A DNA stretch of 64,000 nucleotides from the NCBI RefSeq assembly GCF_004917065.1, contig NZ_SSYA01000004.1, positions 58,357 through 122,356 on the forward strand, given 5' to 3'. The first letter of the stretch is position 1. Each line of letters starts with the position of its first letter. The translations under genes were made by a program, and so were the position numbers. Below are positions 34,810 through 43,850 of the stretch, piece after piece. Below the pieces are notes generated by a model. The model did not search any database. It had not been told where the DNA came from and saw only the letters and a program-made list of their open reading frames with translations. Source of the stretch: Geomonas ferrireducens. Its GTDB lineage: Bacteria > Desulfobacterota > Desulfuromonadia > Geobacterales > Geobacteraceae.

Positions 34810-34922
34810 AGTTTCCTCCAAGTTGGATGGATTTAAGAAATGGACAGCGCTGCAAAAAATAGCATAACCGTCTCGGACTTTACAACTAAAAAAAGTCTGA
34901 TATACCGCCCCTCTTTTCCCGG

Positions 34923-37900
34923 CTAGCGCCCGATGACAACCTCTCCCGTGTCGGTGATGAGGCGCGCGGGAAGCTCGAACACCCGCTTGAAGATATTGAA
35001 GACCCCCTTAGCAAGTGACTTCACCGGGACCGCGGTGACCTGGGGATCGTCGATGCGCCCTTTGGCCTCGAAATAGGTGGTGATGAGGCTCTTGTCCTTG
35101 CCGGTCAGGATCCAGCCGACGATGGGGATCTTGCTCACCACCTTGTCCACGGTCTGCAGCGGCTGGACCCCTATGTTCAGGTCCACTTCGTTTTTCACCA
35201 GGTCCATCTTGCCCACTGCCGATATGTTCATCGCGTTGCTGTCCAAAAACAGGTTCTGCGTCGACGCGATGCCGTTGTTGAAGCTGATGTCGCCGGTGAT
35301 CCTGTTGAATGGCATCCCCCCAGAGACCATGTCCGGGAGTTCCCCCTTGAAGAGCTGCGAGAAGTTCAGGATCGAGAAGACCTTGGAGAGTGTCGAGAAC
35401 TTCCGGATCGTGCCGCGCTCGATGCGTGCCTTCGCACTCCCCTGGACGCTCCTTTTCAGTTCCGGGCCGGTCTCGCCGCGCGCGGTCAGCTCGGCCTGCA
35501 GCGACAGCGATCCGGTCACCTGCTGTTTTTTCACCCCGAGAGCGTGCAGCAACCGGTCCGCGGAGACCTTTTGTGCGCTGCAGGACAGGGTGTGGCGCGG
35601 CTGCCCGCCGGTGAACTCGGTGCGCAGCCTGCCGGTCACCTCTCCCTCGAAGGAGGCGAACTCGAAGGGGAGCAACTGGAGCACGCGGTTTTCGTAGAAG
35701 ACGCTGGTGCGCAGGTGCTGGAAAGGGAAGTCGTTCAGGGCGCCTTCCGCTGCGGTGACGTGGGCGCGGACCGTCACGCGGCTGTCGCCTCCCTGGTTGC
35801 CGCCGAAAAGCGGCAGCAGGTCGTCCGGGTCGAGATAGCCGGCGTTCACCTGGAGCTCGATTGCCGGGTGCTGCAGGTCCTTCACGCCCCCCTTCAACTG
35901 CAGCGAGCTTTTGCCCAGCGTGCCGGCAAGCGAGGCGATCTGCAGGGTGTCGTTGTGGTAGGTGATGCTCCCGTGCACACGCTCCACGCGGAGCGCCGCA
36001 GCGCCGCCGGCGTAACCGAGATCGGTCGGGTCGACCGACGGAGAGCTGAAGGTGATCTGCCAGATCGGGTTTTGCATCCCGGTGACGACGCCGCGACCGG
36101 AAAAGAGCGTGCTGCCGAGGCGCACCTGGAGCTGGGAGGTCTCGAAGCTCTCGCCGTTGATCTTCACCGTCCCGTTCACCCCGGTCAGCAATTTCCCCTT
36201 GTCCCAGGGCTTCAGGGTCACCCCGGCGAGGCCCACGTTGCCGGTCCAGAAAAGCCGGTCCATGTCGGGGCCGGCGGCGTGGAGGGCAAGCTGTACCTGA
36301 CCGGTCGGGTGGTACTTCTTCACCATGGGGACGAGCTGTCCCACCTCCGTGCTCTGGAACTGGTTGGTCCGGATATCGAAGCTCACCGGGCCGTCGTAGC
36401 GGCTTAGCGCGGTGGCGGAGAGGGCGGCGGGGTAGAGCTGGTAGTTGAGGGCGTTTATGCGGAACTTCTCCTTGTCGAAGTCCATGCTGAAGGAGATGCT
36501 GTTCGGGCGTCCCGCCGGTTTGGCGACCAGGTCCTTGAAGGCGTAGGAGGCGGTGGTGAGGTCGCTGTCACCCGAGAGCCGGTACAGCGCGGTGGTCCCT
36601 TCCCCCTTGAGGTTCACCATGCCGTTCGTGGTGAACGAGGCGATCCCTTTTCCCAGAAGCCATACCACCTCGGGCTGTCTCGGCTGCACCTTGGCGGTGA
36701 ACGGGTACTGGCATGGGTGGTTGAGGGGGTAATCGGTGATACGCCCCTCTAGCGACATGGGGGAGGTGCCGAAGCGGCCGGTCATCCCCTTCAGGAGGAA
36801 ATCCTTGCCGGAGAGCTCCAGCTGCCCTTTCACGCCGGTGAAAACCGGGATCCCCGAGCCGTAGTTCACCACCCCGTCCTCGACGTGCGCCTTGATGTAG
36901 AGGACGTTGTAGTTCTGTCCCCGTTCCATGTGCAGGATCTGGCTTACCCGGCCGTCCAGGCGCCCCTGGTCCAGTCGATACACGCCGCCTGTGATCTTTT
37001 GCTCGATGAAGTGTGAGGTGTCGTCGACGATGATCCCGTAGGGGATGTACTGCCGGTAGTTGCGCAGGTTGAAGCTGTTCGTGGCGGCTTCGGCGGTGAT
37101 GCGGATATCGCCGGAATGAAGGTCGGAGAGCTTCACCTTGCCGTTTATCTTGAAGCCGTCCAGGTCGACTTTCACGTGGTCGATGGCGAGGTCGCGGTTG
37201 CCAAGCTCCAGGGAACAGGAGCCTTTGAAGAGCTTCGGGGTGAGCCGGGCGTGGAACACCTGCGGGTAGTCGAGGTTCAGCCTGGTGAAGCGGTATTCCG
37301 TTTTCGCGGTGAAGGCGTTCAGGCGCCCCTTTATGCTCGCCTCGAGCGCCAGTTCGCCGGCCAGGCTCTTGAACGGCACGAAGCGGCTGTAATAGGGCCA
37401 GAAATGCCCGACGTCGACCGGGCCGGTCTTGATCTTGCCGTGGATCGGCATCGCCGCGAGGGAGGCGCCGGCTGCGGGGATCTCCGCGACCCCGGAGAGC
37501 TCGATGGGGACCATGGATCTCCCCGAGGCGAGCTGCCCTGCGAGCTTGAAGTCGCAGTCCTTGCCGCGGATGATGCGGCTTAGCTGCAGGTCGGTGTCGG
37601 AGAGCTCGGTCACCACCGGCTGTTCGGAAAAGGCGTAGTCGGCGAACCGGATCTTCGCCTTTTTAAGCTCGACGCGCCGGATGCCCGGGGCTTCGCCGCC
37701 GCTTGGTGTGAGCATGTCGGAGATGTTGAAAACCCCCTGGCGGTCGCGCCAGAGATGGACGACTGGGCGTTCCAGCTGGATGCGGGAGAGCACGAGCTTG
37801 CCGCTTAAAAGCGGCAGGATGGCGATGCGCACGGTGAGCCGGTCGGCGCTCGCGAAATCGGAGCTGCCGTCCTTCTCCTTGATGGTGACGCCGGTGAAGG

Positions 37901-38105
37901 TGAAGGCCGGGGTGAGGCGGACGGTGAAGGCGCCGGACTGGTACTGCAGGTCACGTTTCAGGGCGCTCTTTACCTGCGCCAGGATGTCGGCCTTGTAGGT
38001 GTCGAGATCCAGCAGCCGGGGAAGAAGGCTCGCCGCAAGTACCGCGATGGTGAGTATCGTTGCGATGAGCGGCAGGAGCCACGAGCGCACACGTTTAAGC
38101 GTCAT
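34923..38105 (-). CDS. AsmA-like / YhdP-like envelope protein
   Basis: A 1060-residue protein with one N-terminal membrane helix (LLPLIATILTIAVLAASLLPRLLDLDTY) and a very long periplasmic beta-rich region. The AsmA N-terminal pattern (ILAQVKSALKRDLQYQSG, then LVLSRIQLERPVVHLWRD) and the C-terminal AsmA/DUF3971-type block (GDISFNNGIASTQNLFLDSNAMNISAVGKMDL) are visible. Such RBG-repeat proteins are thought to bridge inner and outer membranes and carry phospholipids. GGAG lies 8 bases before the ATG at 38105. It follows the ntrY-like gene by 85 bp on the same strand. Confidence 0.87.
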   Translation of the reverse strand: MTLKRVRSWLLPLIATILTIAVLAASLLPRLLDLDTYKADILAQVKSALKRDLQYQSGAFTVRLTPAFTFTGVTIKEKDGSSDFASADRLTVRIAILPLLSGKLVLSRIQLERPVVHLWRDRQGVFNISDMLTPSGGEAPGIRRVELKKAKIRFADYAFSEQPVVTELSDTDLQLSRIIRGKDCDFKLAGQLASGRSMVPIELSGVAEIPAAGASLAAMPIHGKIKTGPVDVGHFWPYYSRFVPFKSLAGELALEASIKGRLNAFTAKTEYRFTRLNLDYPQVFHARLTPKLFKGSCSLELGNRDLAIDHVKVDLDGFKINGKVKLSDLHSGDIRITAEAATNSFNLRNYRQYIPYGIIVDDTSHFIEQKITGGVYRLDQGRLDGRVSQILHMERGQNYNVLYIKAHVEDGVVNYGSGIPVFTGVKGQLELSGKDFLLKGMTGRFGTSPMSLEGRITDYPLNHPCQYPFTAKVQPRQPEVVWLLGKGIASFTTNGMVNLKGEGTTALYRLSGDSDLTTASYAFKDLVAKPAGRPNSISFSMDFDKEKFRINALNYQLYPAALSATALSRYDGPVSFDIRTNQFQSTEVGQLVPMVKKYHPTGQVQLALHAAGPDMDRLFWTGNVGLAGVTLKPWDKGKLLTGVNGTVKINGESFETSQLQVRLGSTLFSGRGVVTGMQNPIWQITFSSPSVDPTDLGYAGGAAALRVERVHGSITYHNDTLQIASLAGTLGKSSLQLKGGVKDLQHPAIELQVNAGYLDPDDLLPLFGGNQGGDSRVTVRAHVTAAEGALNDFPFQHLRTSVFYENRVLQLLPFEFASFEGEVTGRLRTEFTGGQPRHTLSCSAQKVSADRLLHALGVKKQQVTGSLSLQAELTARGETGPELKRSVQGSAKARIERGTIRKFSTLSKVFSILNFSQLFKGELPDMVSGGMPFNRITGDISFNNGIASTQNLFLDSNAMNISAVGKMDLVKNEVDLNIGVQPLQTVDKVVSKIPIVGWILTGKDKSLITTYFEAKGRIDDPQVTAVPVKSLAKGVFNIFKRVFELPARLITDTGEVVIGR

Positions 38106-38190
38106 ATCGATATCTCCGTGACGGGAAGCGGCGGCAGTCCCCGCACCGTCCTCGGGTCCAAATGGTGATGGCTGACTCGATGGCCTGCCT

Positions 38191-40452
38191 CTAAGCGTCG
38201 GCCGGCAGCTCGATGATGAAGCGGCTTCCCTTCGGGTGGTTCTCCTTGGCACGGATGAAACCGTGGTGGTCGGAGATGATGGTGTTCACGATGGCAAGGC
38301 CGAGGCCGGTGCCGCTCTTCTTCCTGGAGAAGTACGGCTCGAAAAGGCGCGGCCTGTCCTCGGCGGGGATGCCGTGGCCGGTATCGGAGACGGTGAAGGT
38401 GGCCATTTTGAGCGTGCTGTCGTAGCAGGTGGCGAGTTCGACCTCTCCCTCTCCCTCGATGGCGGCGACCGCGTTGTCCAGGAGGTTGATCACCACGCGC
38501 TTGATCTGGTCACGGTCCAGCATGATCGGCGGCATCTTCTCGTCGGCGTTGAGCGAGAAGCGTATGTGGCGGTGCCCCTCCTCGTAGAGGGTGAGCGCCT
38601 CCTTCAGGATGTCGTTCAGGTCGTTTGGCTTCGGCACCGATGCGGGCATCCGGGCGAAGTTGGAGAACTCGTTCACAAGCCCCTTCAACTCGTCCACCGA
38701 CTTGATGATCATGGCGGTGCACTGGTCGAAGACCTCTTCCTCCCCCTCGAAGCGTGATAGATAGCGCTTTCTGAGCCGCTGCGCCGAGAGCTGGATCGGG
38801 GTGAGCGGGTTCTTGATCTCGTGGGCGATCCTTCTGGCCACCTCGCGCCAGGCCGCCATCCTCTGGGCCTTGATCAGGGAGGTCAGGTCGTCGAGCACCA
38901 CCACCATCCCCATGAAGGCGTCGTTCTCATCCTTCAGGACGGTCAGGTTGGTGAGCAAGGTGAGCTCGCCGTCGCGCATCGGGATGGTCACCTGGCGCAC
39001 GATGGAGTCGTGCTTTTGGAGCACCATGTCGCGCAAAAGCCCCTTGACGATGTCCAGGTGATCCGGCTGCAGCACCTCGCGGAAGTTCTTGCCGTTCACC
39101 TTCTCGGTGTTGATGAGCAGTAGTTTTTCGGCCGACTTGTTCACCGTGGTGAGGAGCCCGTCCTTGTCCACCGAGATGATGCCGGCGGTCACGTTGGCGA
39201 GGACCGCCTCCATGTAGCGGCGCCGCTGCTCCAACTCCGTGTTGCTCTTTTGCAGCTCCTCGTTGGTGTGCTGCAGGGCGAGCTGGTTCGCGCGCAGGTC
39301 CTCGGTCATCCGGTTGAAGGAGGCGATTAGCATGCCGATCTCGTCGCCGCTTCCCTCCCCGAGGTGCACGTCCAGGTTCCCCTCCGCCACCTGGCGGGTC
39401 GCCTCGGCAAGTTCCTGGATCGGGATGGTGAGGCTGCGGGCGAGGTACACCCCGAACCAGACCGCGAGGAAGACGATCACCATGGTGATCAGGAAAAGGG
39501 TGAGGATGTAGCCGGTGGCGATCGGGTGTTTGAGGATCTTCAGCTGACGGAACTCGTGGTACGAGGCGGAGATCTCACGCATCTTCGAGACGAGGGAGTA
39601 GGGGACGTAATAGTTTACGACGATGACGCCGACGACATCCTTGTCGTTGAAGTTGCTACGGATCGGCACGATGCCGCGGATCAGGTCCGCCTTGCCGATC
39701 GCGTTCACCCGGGTGAGCTTCTGCCCGGCGAGCCCCACGTTGATGTCCTCGGAGGAGGGGTTGGTGAACTCACTCAAGGGGAGCTTCGGGTTCGCGGCAC
39801 GGAAGAGCTCCTCGCGCTGCGCCGAGAAGACCTCGACGACGCCCAGGTTGTATTCCTCCTGTTTCTGGCGCACCAGGGCCTTCAACTTGGGCAGGTTCTC
39901 GTCGTTTAGGAGCTTTCTCTCCTTGATGGTGTCGCTGATCTGCTGGCCGTAGTAAAGGGAGTTGGCCGCAGAGGTCTTGTAGTAGACCTGTGCCACCTCC
40001 ATCGACTCGTTCAGCGAGGTCTCCACCTGTTTGTTGAACCAGTTCTGGATGCTGTTGGTGATGAAACCGGCCGACACGAAGAAAAGGAGCATGGTCGGCA
40101 CGAGCGAAAGGGTGACGAAGGCGAGCACGAGCTTCGTGCGCAGCTTCGACCCCGGCGTGTTTTTGCGCCGCTCGATGAACAGCTTGGTGATGTTCCTGAA
40201 CACGAGATAAACGAGGAGGATGATAAGGAGGATGATGACGTTGATGATGCCGAAGATGACGATGTTGCTTACCATCGGCACCTCTGAGGAGAGGCGCGAC
40301 AGGTGAATCTCGAAGTAGGTGAGCAGGACGATCAAGAGCAGCGACACGACGACGATGACCGCCTCGCGCTTTCTCTTTCTGATCTCGCTGGGGGAAAGAT
40401 CGCTTCCCTGGCTGTGCGGGGGAAGCCCTCCTTTTTGGGCAGACATCGGCAT
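38191..40452 (-). CDS. NtrY-like sensor histidine kinase
   Basis: A 753-residue membrane kinase. N-terminal helices (VIVVVSLLLIVLLTYF, NVIILLIILLVYLVF, VLAFVTLSLVPTMLLFFVSAG) surround an extracytoplasmic sensor; another helix precedes a HAMP domain near 335-395. A PAS domain (AVLANVTAGIISVDKDG) leads to the HisKA H-box REVARRIAHEIKNPLTPIQLSAQRL and the ATPase G-boxes (DTGHGIP, GTGLGLAIV). The architecture and H-box match NtrY. No ntrX regulator is adjacent, so its partner is elsewhere. The start has no clear Shine-Dalgarno. Confidence 0.92.
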   Translation of the reverse strand: MPMSAQKGGLPPHSQGSDLSPSEIRKRKREAVIVVVSLLLIVLLTYFEIHLSRLSSEVPMVSNIVIFGIINVIILLIILLVYLVFRNITKLFIERRKNTPGSKLRTKLVLAFVTLSLVPTMLLFFVSAGFITNSIQNWFNKQVETSLNESMEVAQVYYKTSAANSLYYGQQISDTIKERKLLNDENLPKLKALVRQKQEEYNLGVVEVFSAQREELFRAANPKLPLSEFTNPSSEDINVGLAGQKLTRVNAIGKADLIRGIVPIRSNFNDKDVVGVIVVNYYVPYSLVSKMREISASYHEFRQLKILKHPIATGYILTLFLITMVIVFLAVWFGVYLARSLTIPIQELAEATRQVAEGNLDVHLGEGSGDEIGMLIASFNRMTEDLRANQLALQHTNEELQKSNTELEQRRRYMEAVLANVTAGIISVDKDGLLTTVNKSAEKLLLINTEKVNGKNFREVLQPDHLDIVKGLLRDMVLQKHDSIVRQVTIPMRDGELTLLTNLTVLKDENDAFMGMVVVLDDLTSLIKAQRMAAWREVARRIAHEIKNPLTPIQLSAQRLRKRYLSRFEGEEEVFDQCTAMIIKSVDELKGLVNEFSNFARMPASVPKPNDLNDILKEALTLYEEGHRHIRFSLNADEKMPPIMLDRDQIKRVVINLLDNAVAAIEGEGEVELATCYDSTLKMATFTVSDTGHGIPAEDRPRLFEPYFSRKKSGTGLGLAIVNTIISDHHGFIRAKENHPKGSRFIIELPADA

Positions 40453-40513
40453 CAGGCCACTCTATACGAACGGGCTAGGGATTTCAAGCACTTCGACGCG
40501 GCGTCGGAAACGA

Positions 40514-40548
40514 GAAAAGCAGCTCCCGTAAGGAGCTGCTTTCTTTTT
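40514..40548. terminator. terminator between lpxC and the ntrY-like gene
   Basis: AAAGCAGCTCC, a CGTAA loop and GGAGCTGCTTT. T-rich tails lie on both sides; on minus it ends lpxC before the ntrY-like gene. Confidence 0.88.
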
Positions 40549-40580
40549 ATCTCGATCTCGATCCGACCCTCGGTCCGCCT

Positions 40581-41498
40581 CTAGGCCTCCAGCCAGGAAA
40601 GCTCCGGCAGGGCGATGTTGAAGGGGGCGTTGAAGGCCTGCGGAGTGAACTCGATCAGGGTGTAGCAGTCCGGACGCTTCAAAAGCTCCATGACCAGCTT
40701 GTGGTTCAGGTCGTGCCCGGACTTGGACGCCTTCACGTGACCGATCAGGCGGTGACCGGCGAGCGACATGTCGCCTACGGAGTCAAGGATCTTGTGACGC
40801 ACGAACTCGTCCTGGAACCTGAGCCCCTCGGGGTTCAGCACCCCTTGGTCGCCGATGACGATGGCGTTGTCCAGCGAGCCGCCGAGCGCCAGGCCGTGTG
40901 CCTTCATCATCTCGACTTCGGCCAGGAAGCAGAAGGTGCGCGCGGAGGCGAACTCGTCGGCGAAGTTGCTCTGGGTGAACTCAAGCGAACGGGCCTGGCT
41001 CTTTACCGCCGGGTGCGGGAAGTGCAGGTCGAAGGAGATCTTGTAGTGGCGCGAGGGGATGATGGACGCCTTCTTGTCCCCCTCGGTGATGGAAACCGGC
41101 TTCTTGACCACCAGGTACTTGCGCGCCTTCTTCGACTCCTTCACGCCGGCCTTGGCGATGGCGGCCACGAAGGGGGCGGCGGAGCCGTCCATGATGGGAA
41201 CCTCCGGGCCGTTGATGTCGATGTGGGCGTTGTCGATGCCGCAGCCGTAGAGAGCCGCCATGAGGTGCTCGATGGTGGAGACGGTCGTCTCGCCGTTGCC
41301 GATGGTGGTGTTGAGCTTCGTGTTCACGACGTTCATCGCGTGTGCTTCTATGGAAACCGCCGGGGTGAGGTCAACCCTGTGGAAGACGACGCCGGTGCCG
41401 GGATCTGCCGGGCGCAGCGTGATGGTGATCGTCTTGCCGGAGTGCAGGCCGATGCCGCTGAAGGTTACCTTGTTCCCCAAAGTCTGTTGGAATATCAT
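40581..41498 (-). CDS. lpxC: UDP-3-O-acyl-N-acetylglucosamine deacetylase
   Basis: A 305-residue zinc deacetylase performing the committed step of lipid A synthesis. IGLHSGK, TTVSTIEHLMAALYGCGIDNA (first zinc His) and HKILDSVGDMSLAGHRLIGHVKASKSGHDLNHKLV (further zinc and catalytic residues) are present. Length equals E. coli LpxC. AGGAG lies 8 bases before the ATG at 41498. It stands alone on minus, followed by a terminator. The gap to the next gene upstream (41499-41690) shows no other feature. Confidence 0.97.
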   Translation of the reverse strand: MIFQQTLGNKVTFSGIGLHSGKTITITLRPADPGTGVVFHRVDLTPAVSIEAHAMNVVNTKLNTTIGNGETTVSTIEHLMAALYGCGIDNAHIDINGPEVPIMDGSAAPFVAAIAKAGVKESKKARKYLVVKKPVSITEGDKKASIIPSRHYKISFDLHFPHPAVKSQARSLEFTQSNFADEFASARTFCFLAEVEMMKAHGLALGGSLDNAIVIGDQGVLNPEGLRFQDEFVRHKILDSVGDMSLAGHRLIGHVKASKSGHDLNHKLVMELLKRPDCYTLIEFTPQAFNAPFNIALPELSWLEA

Positions 41499-41690
41499 CT
41501 GCTTGCTCCTGATAGTCAGTATGCTTACCATCAAGCAAGTTGTGCGCCAAATCGGCCGCCGCGCTTCTCATTGGAAAAAAGCACGCTGCTACGGTCTTGT
41601 AGACGGGATCGTTTCGAGGAGGGGGCGGGAAAACGGGTGTGGTAAAAATGCGCCTGTGGTGTCAGTGCAACGAGCGGTGTGGCGTTTTTG

Positions 41691-43376
41691 CTACAGTCTG
41701 CCGGAGCGGAGGATGGCGATCATCCACCAGATGCCGACCAGGCCGGCGCAGGTGTAGCCGAAGAAGGCGAAGGCGGGAAGCCCCCAGAGCATGGGGCCGC
41801 GGTTTCCCTGCATGGCGATGGACGAGCCGATCAGCAGGGCGGCGATGATGAGGGAGAGGCAGAGCCGGTTCGCCGAACGGTCCAGCTCCTTGGAGAAGCG
41901 GTCCAGGCCGCGGTGCTCCAGGTCGATGCGGAACTTGTTGCGGTTTACCTTGTTGAGGATCTCCTTCACGTCGCGCGGCAGGTTGCGGGCGAGGGTGAGG
42001 TACCCCTCGATCCCCTGCTCGACCTCGTGGAACAGGCGCCCCGGGGAGCGCTGCCGGCGGAACTCGCGCTCCAGGAAGGGGCGCAGGTGCCCCACCATGT
42101 CGAAGTCCGGGTCGAGCCGGCGCCCCATCCCCTCGACCACCACCAGCACCTTCACCAGCATGGTGAGGTCCGGGTGCACCTTGATGCGGTGCGTGGAGAT
42201 CAGGTCGATGAACTCCATGAGCATGCGCCCGACCTCGATCTCCTTGAGCGGGATCTCGAAATAGCTGTCGATGAATTCGGCGAGCGCCTTCTTGAGCGCC
42301 TGCATGTTGACCGTCTCGGCGGCGTCGCCCGCCTCCACGATGACGTAGGCGAGCCCCTCGACGTCGCGGTTGATCACCGCCACGAGGACATCGGTCAGGT
42401 AGCGTTTCACGGCGGGGTCGAGCCTTCCCACCATCCCGAAATCGAGGAGGCAGATCACGTTGTCCTTCAGGATGAGGACGTTGCCGGGATGAGGATCGCC
42501 GTGGAAGAAGCCGTGCTCGAGCACCATCTTCAGGAAGACCCTGGCGCCGCGCGCGGCGATCTCGCGGCCGTCGAGCCCCGCCTCCTCGATGGCCAGGGTG
42601 TCGCTCACCTTGATCCCTTCCACGTACTCGGTGGTGAGCACCCCTTTCGAGGTCGCCTCCCAGTAGACCTTCGGGAAGTAGAGGGTCGCGTCCCCCTTGA
42701 AGTTGTCCCGGATCTTCTCGATGGCGTGCCCTTCGCGGGTGAGGTCCAGCTCGCGCCTGATGGTGTAGGAAAACTCGCGCACCACCCCGACCGGGTCGTA
42801 GATGTCGCTGCGGGCCATGTGGCGCTCCAAAAGAAGCGCCACCCCCATGAGGATGTCGATGTCGGTTTCCACCGCCTCGACCACACCCGGGCGCCGCACC
42901 TTCACCACCACGTCCTCGCCGGTGACGAGCGTGGCGCGGTGCACCTGCGCGATGGAGGCCCCCGCGATCGCCTCCGGCTCCACGTACAGGAAACGCTGCT
43001 CGAGCGGGACACCAAGCTCGTGCTCGATCTGCTCTTTGATCTCCTCGAAGGGGAGGCACGGGATCTTGTCCTGCAGATGGGTGAGCTCCTGGACGAAGGA
43101 GGCCGGGATGATGTCGGCGCGGGTGGAGAGAAGCTGCCCCAACTTGATGAAGGTGGTGCCGAGCTCCTCGAGGGCCAGGCGCAGGCGCTCCGGCGCCGAC
43201 AGGTGGGCGGCCTTCGGGGGGCGCCGTCTGAGGACCCGGCGTGAGAAATCGACCACCTGCCCGAGGTTCAGGTACTCGAGCAGGTGCCCGAGCCCGTAAC
43301 CCCCGATGACGGTGATGATCTGGCGGTAGCGCCTGATGCTCCTGACGTTGCGGTTTATGTTTACTATCCTAAACAC
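41691..43376 (-). CDS. UbiB/AarF/ABC1 atypical kinase-family protein
   Basis: A 561-residue member of the UbiB family. The invariant KxGQ motif is in TTFIKLGQLLSTRADIIP; the alanine-rich loop AGASIAQVHRA, VVVKVRRPGV, HGDPHPGNVL and LLDFGMVGRLD give the atypical kinase core. Two C-terminal membrane helices (LCLSLIIAALLIGSSIAMQ, LWGLPAFAFFGYTCAGLVGIWWMIAIL) anchor it. UbiB proteins act as ATPases that help quinone synthesis or lipid handling. Its start overlaps the phasin-like gene by 13 bp. Confidence 0.93.
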   Translation of the reverse strand: MFRIVNINRNVRSIRRYRQIITVIGGYGLGHLLEYLNLGQVVDFSRRVLRRRPPKAAHLSAPERLRLALEELGTTFIKLGQLLSTRADIIPASFVQELTHLQDKIPCLPFEEIKEQIEHELGVPLEQRFLYVEPEAIAGASIAQVHRATLVTGEDVVVKVRRPGVVEAVETDIDILMGVALLLERHMARSDIYDPVGVVREFSYTIRRELDLTREGHAIEKIRDNFKGDATLYFPKVYWEATSKGVLTTEYVEGIKVSDTLAIEEAGLDGREIAARGARVFLKMVLEHGFFHGDPHPGNVLILKDNVICLLDFGMVGRLDPAVKRYLTDVLVAVINRDVEGLAYVIVEAGDAAETVNMQALKKALAEFIDSYFEIPLKEIEVGRMLMEFIDLISTHRIKVHPDLTMLVKVLVVVEGMGRRLDPDFDMVGHLRPFLEREFRRQRSPGRLFHEVEQGIEGYLTLARNLPRDVKEILNKVNRNKFRIDLEHRGLDRFSKELDRSANRLCLSLIIAALLIGSSIAMQGNRGPMLWGLPAFAFFGYTCAGLVGIWWMIAILRSGRL

Positions 43377-43696
43377 TCATCCTCCGGCTGCGAGGTGACG
43401 CTCTGGGCCTGCAGCGCCTCGAGTGTCTTCACACGCCGTTCCAGCTTTTCGAACTCCTCCCGCGACACCATCCCCATCCGGTCCAGCGCCTTTTTCACTT
43501 CGGTCTCGGCCATCTCGGCACTCTTTTGTTGCCCGGTGCGCGCCATCTCCTGGATCCGATCAAGGAAAGCCCGCCCTTCCTCCTCGCTGATCTTGTAGCG
43601 CGACTTCATCTCCTGGATCATCTCCTCGCCCTTTTTCTGGGTGATCGCCGCCGCACCGAGAGCCGTCAGCACTGCCTTCTCGAACAGTTCGAACAT
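43364..43696 (-). CDS. phasin-like coiled-coil protein
   Basis: A 110-residue helical protein: FELFEKAVLTALGAAAITQKKGEEMIQEMKSRYKISEEEGRAFLDRI, then a charged coiled coil with EEFEKLERRVKTLEALQ. This matches the polyhydroxyalkanoate-granule phasin-like family (PhaF/PhaI-type N terminus). No PHA synthase is nearby. GGAGGGG precedes the ATG at 43696. The stop overlaps the start of the ubiB-family gene, so translation of the two is coupled; this pairing hints at quinone or membrane-lipid work instead of PHA storage. Confidence 0.78.
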   Translation of the reverse strand: MFELFEKAVLTALGAAAITQKKGEEMIQEMKSRYKISEEEGRAFLDRIQEMARTGQQKSAEMAETEVKKALDRMGMVSREEFEKLERRVKTLEALQAQSVTSQPEDECLG

Positions 43697-43790
43697 GGTA
43701 CCCCTCCTCTGGCATCTGTAGTGGATCGCCTTACTCATAGGCGCCAATTAATGATACCGGCGAGCCATCCATTGTCAAACTTGCACGTCC

Positions 43791-43819
43791 TTGACATCAC
43801 TATGTTTCTCGCGGATACT
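43791..43819 (+). promoter_or_regulatory. promoter of the type II/IV secretion ATPase gene
   Basis: TTGACA (43791-43796), a 17-base spacer and GATACT (43814-43819). The leader would be about 25 bases with AGGTGGAG before the ATG. Confidence 0.72.
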
Positions 43820-43850
43820 CGCAGGCTTAGTCCCATTAGAAGGTGGAGCC

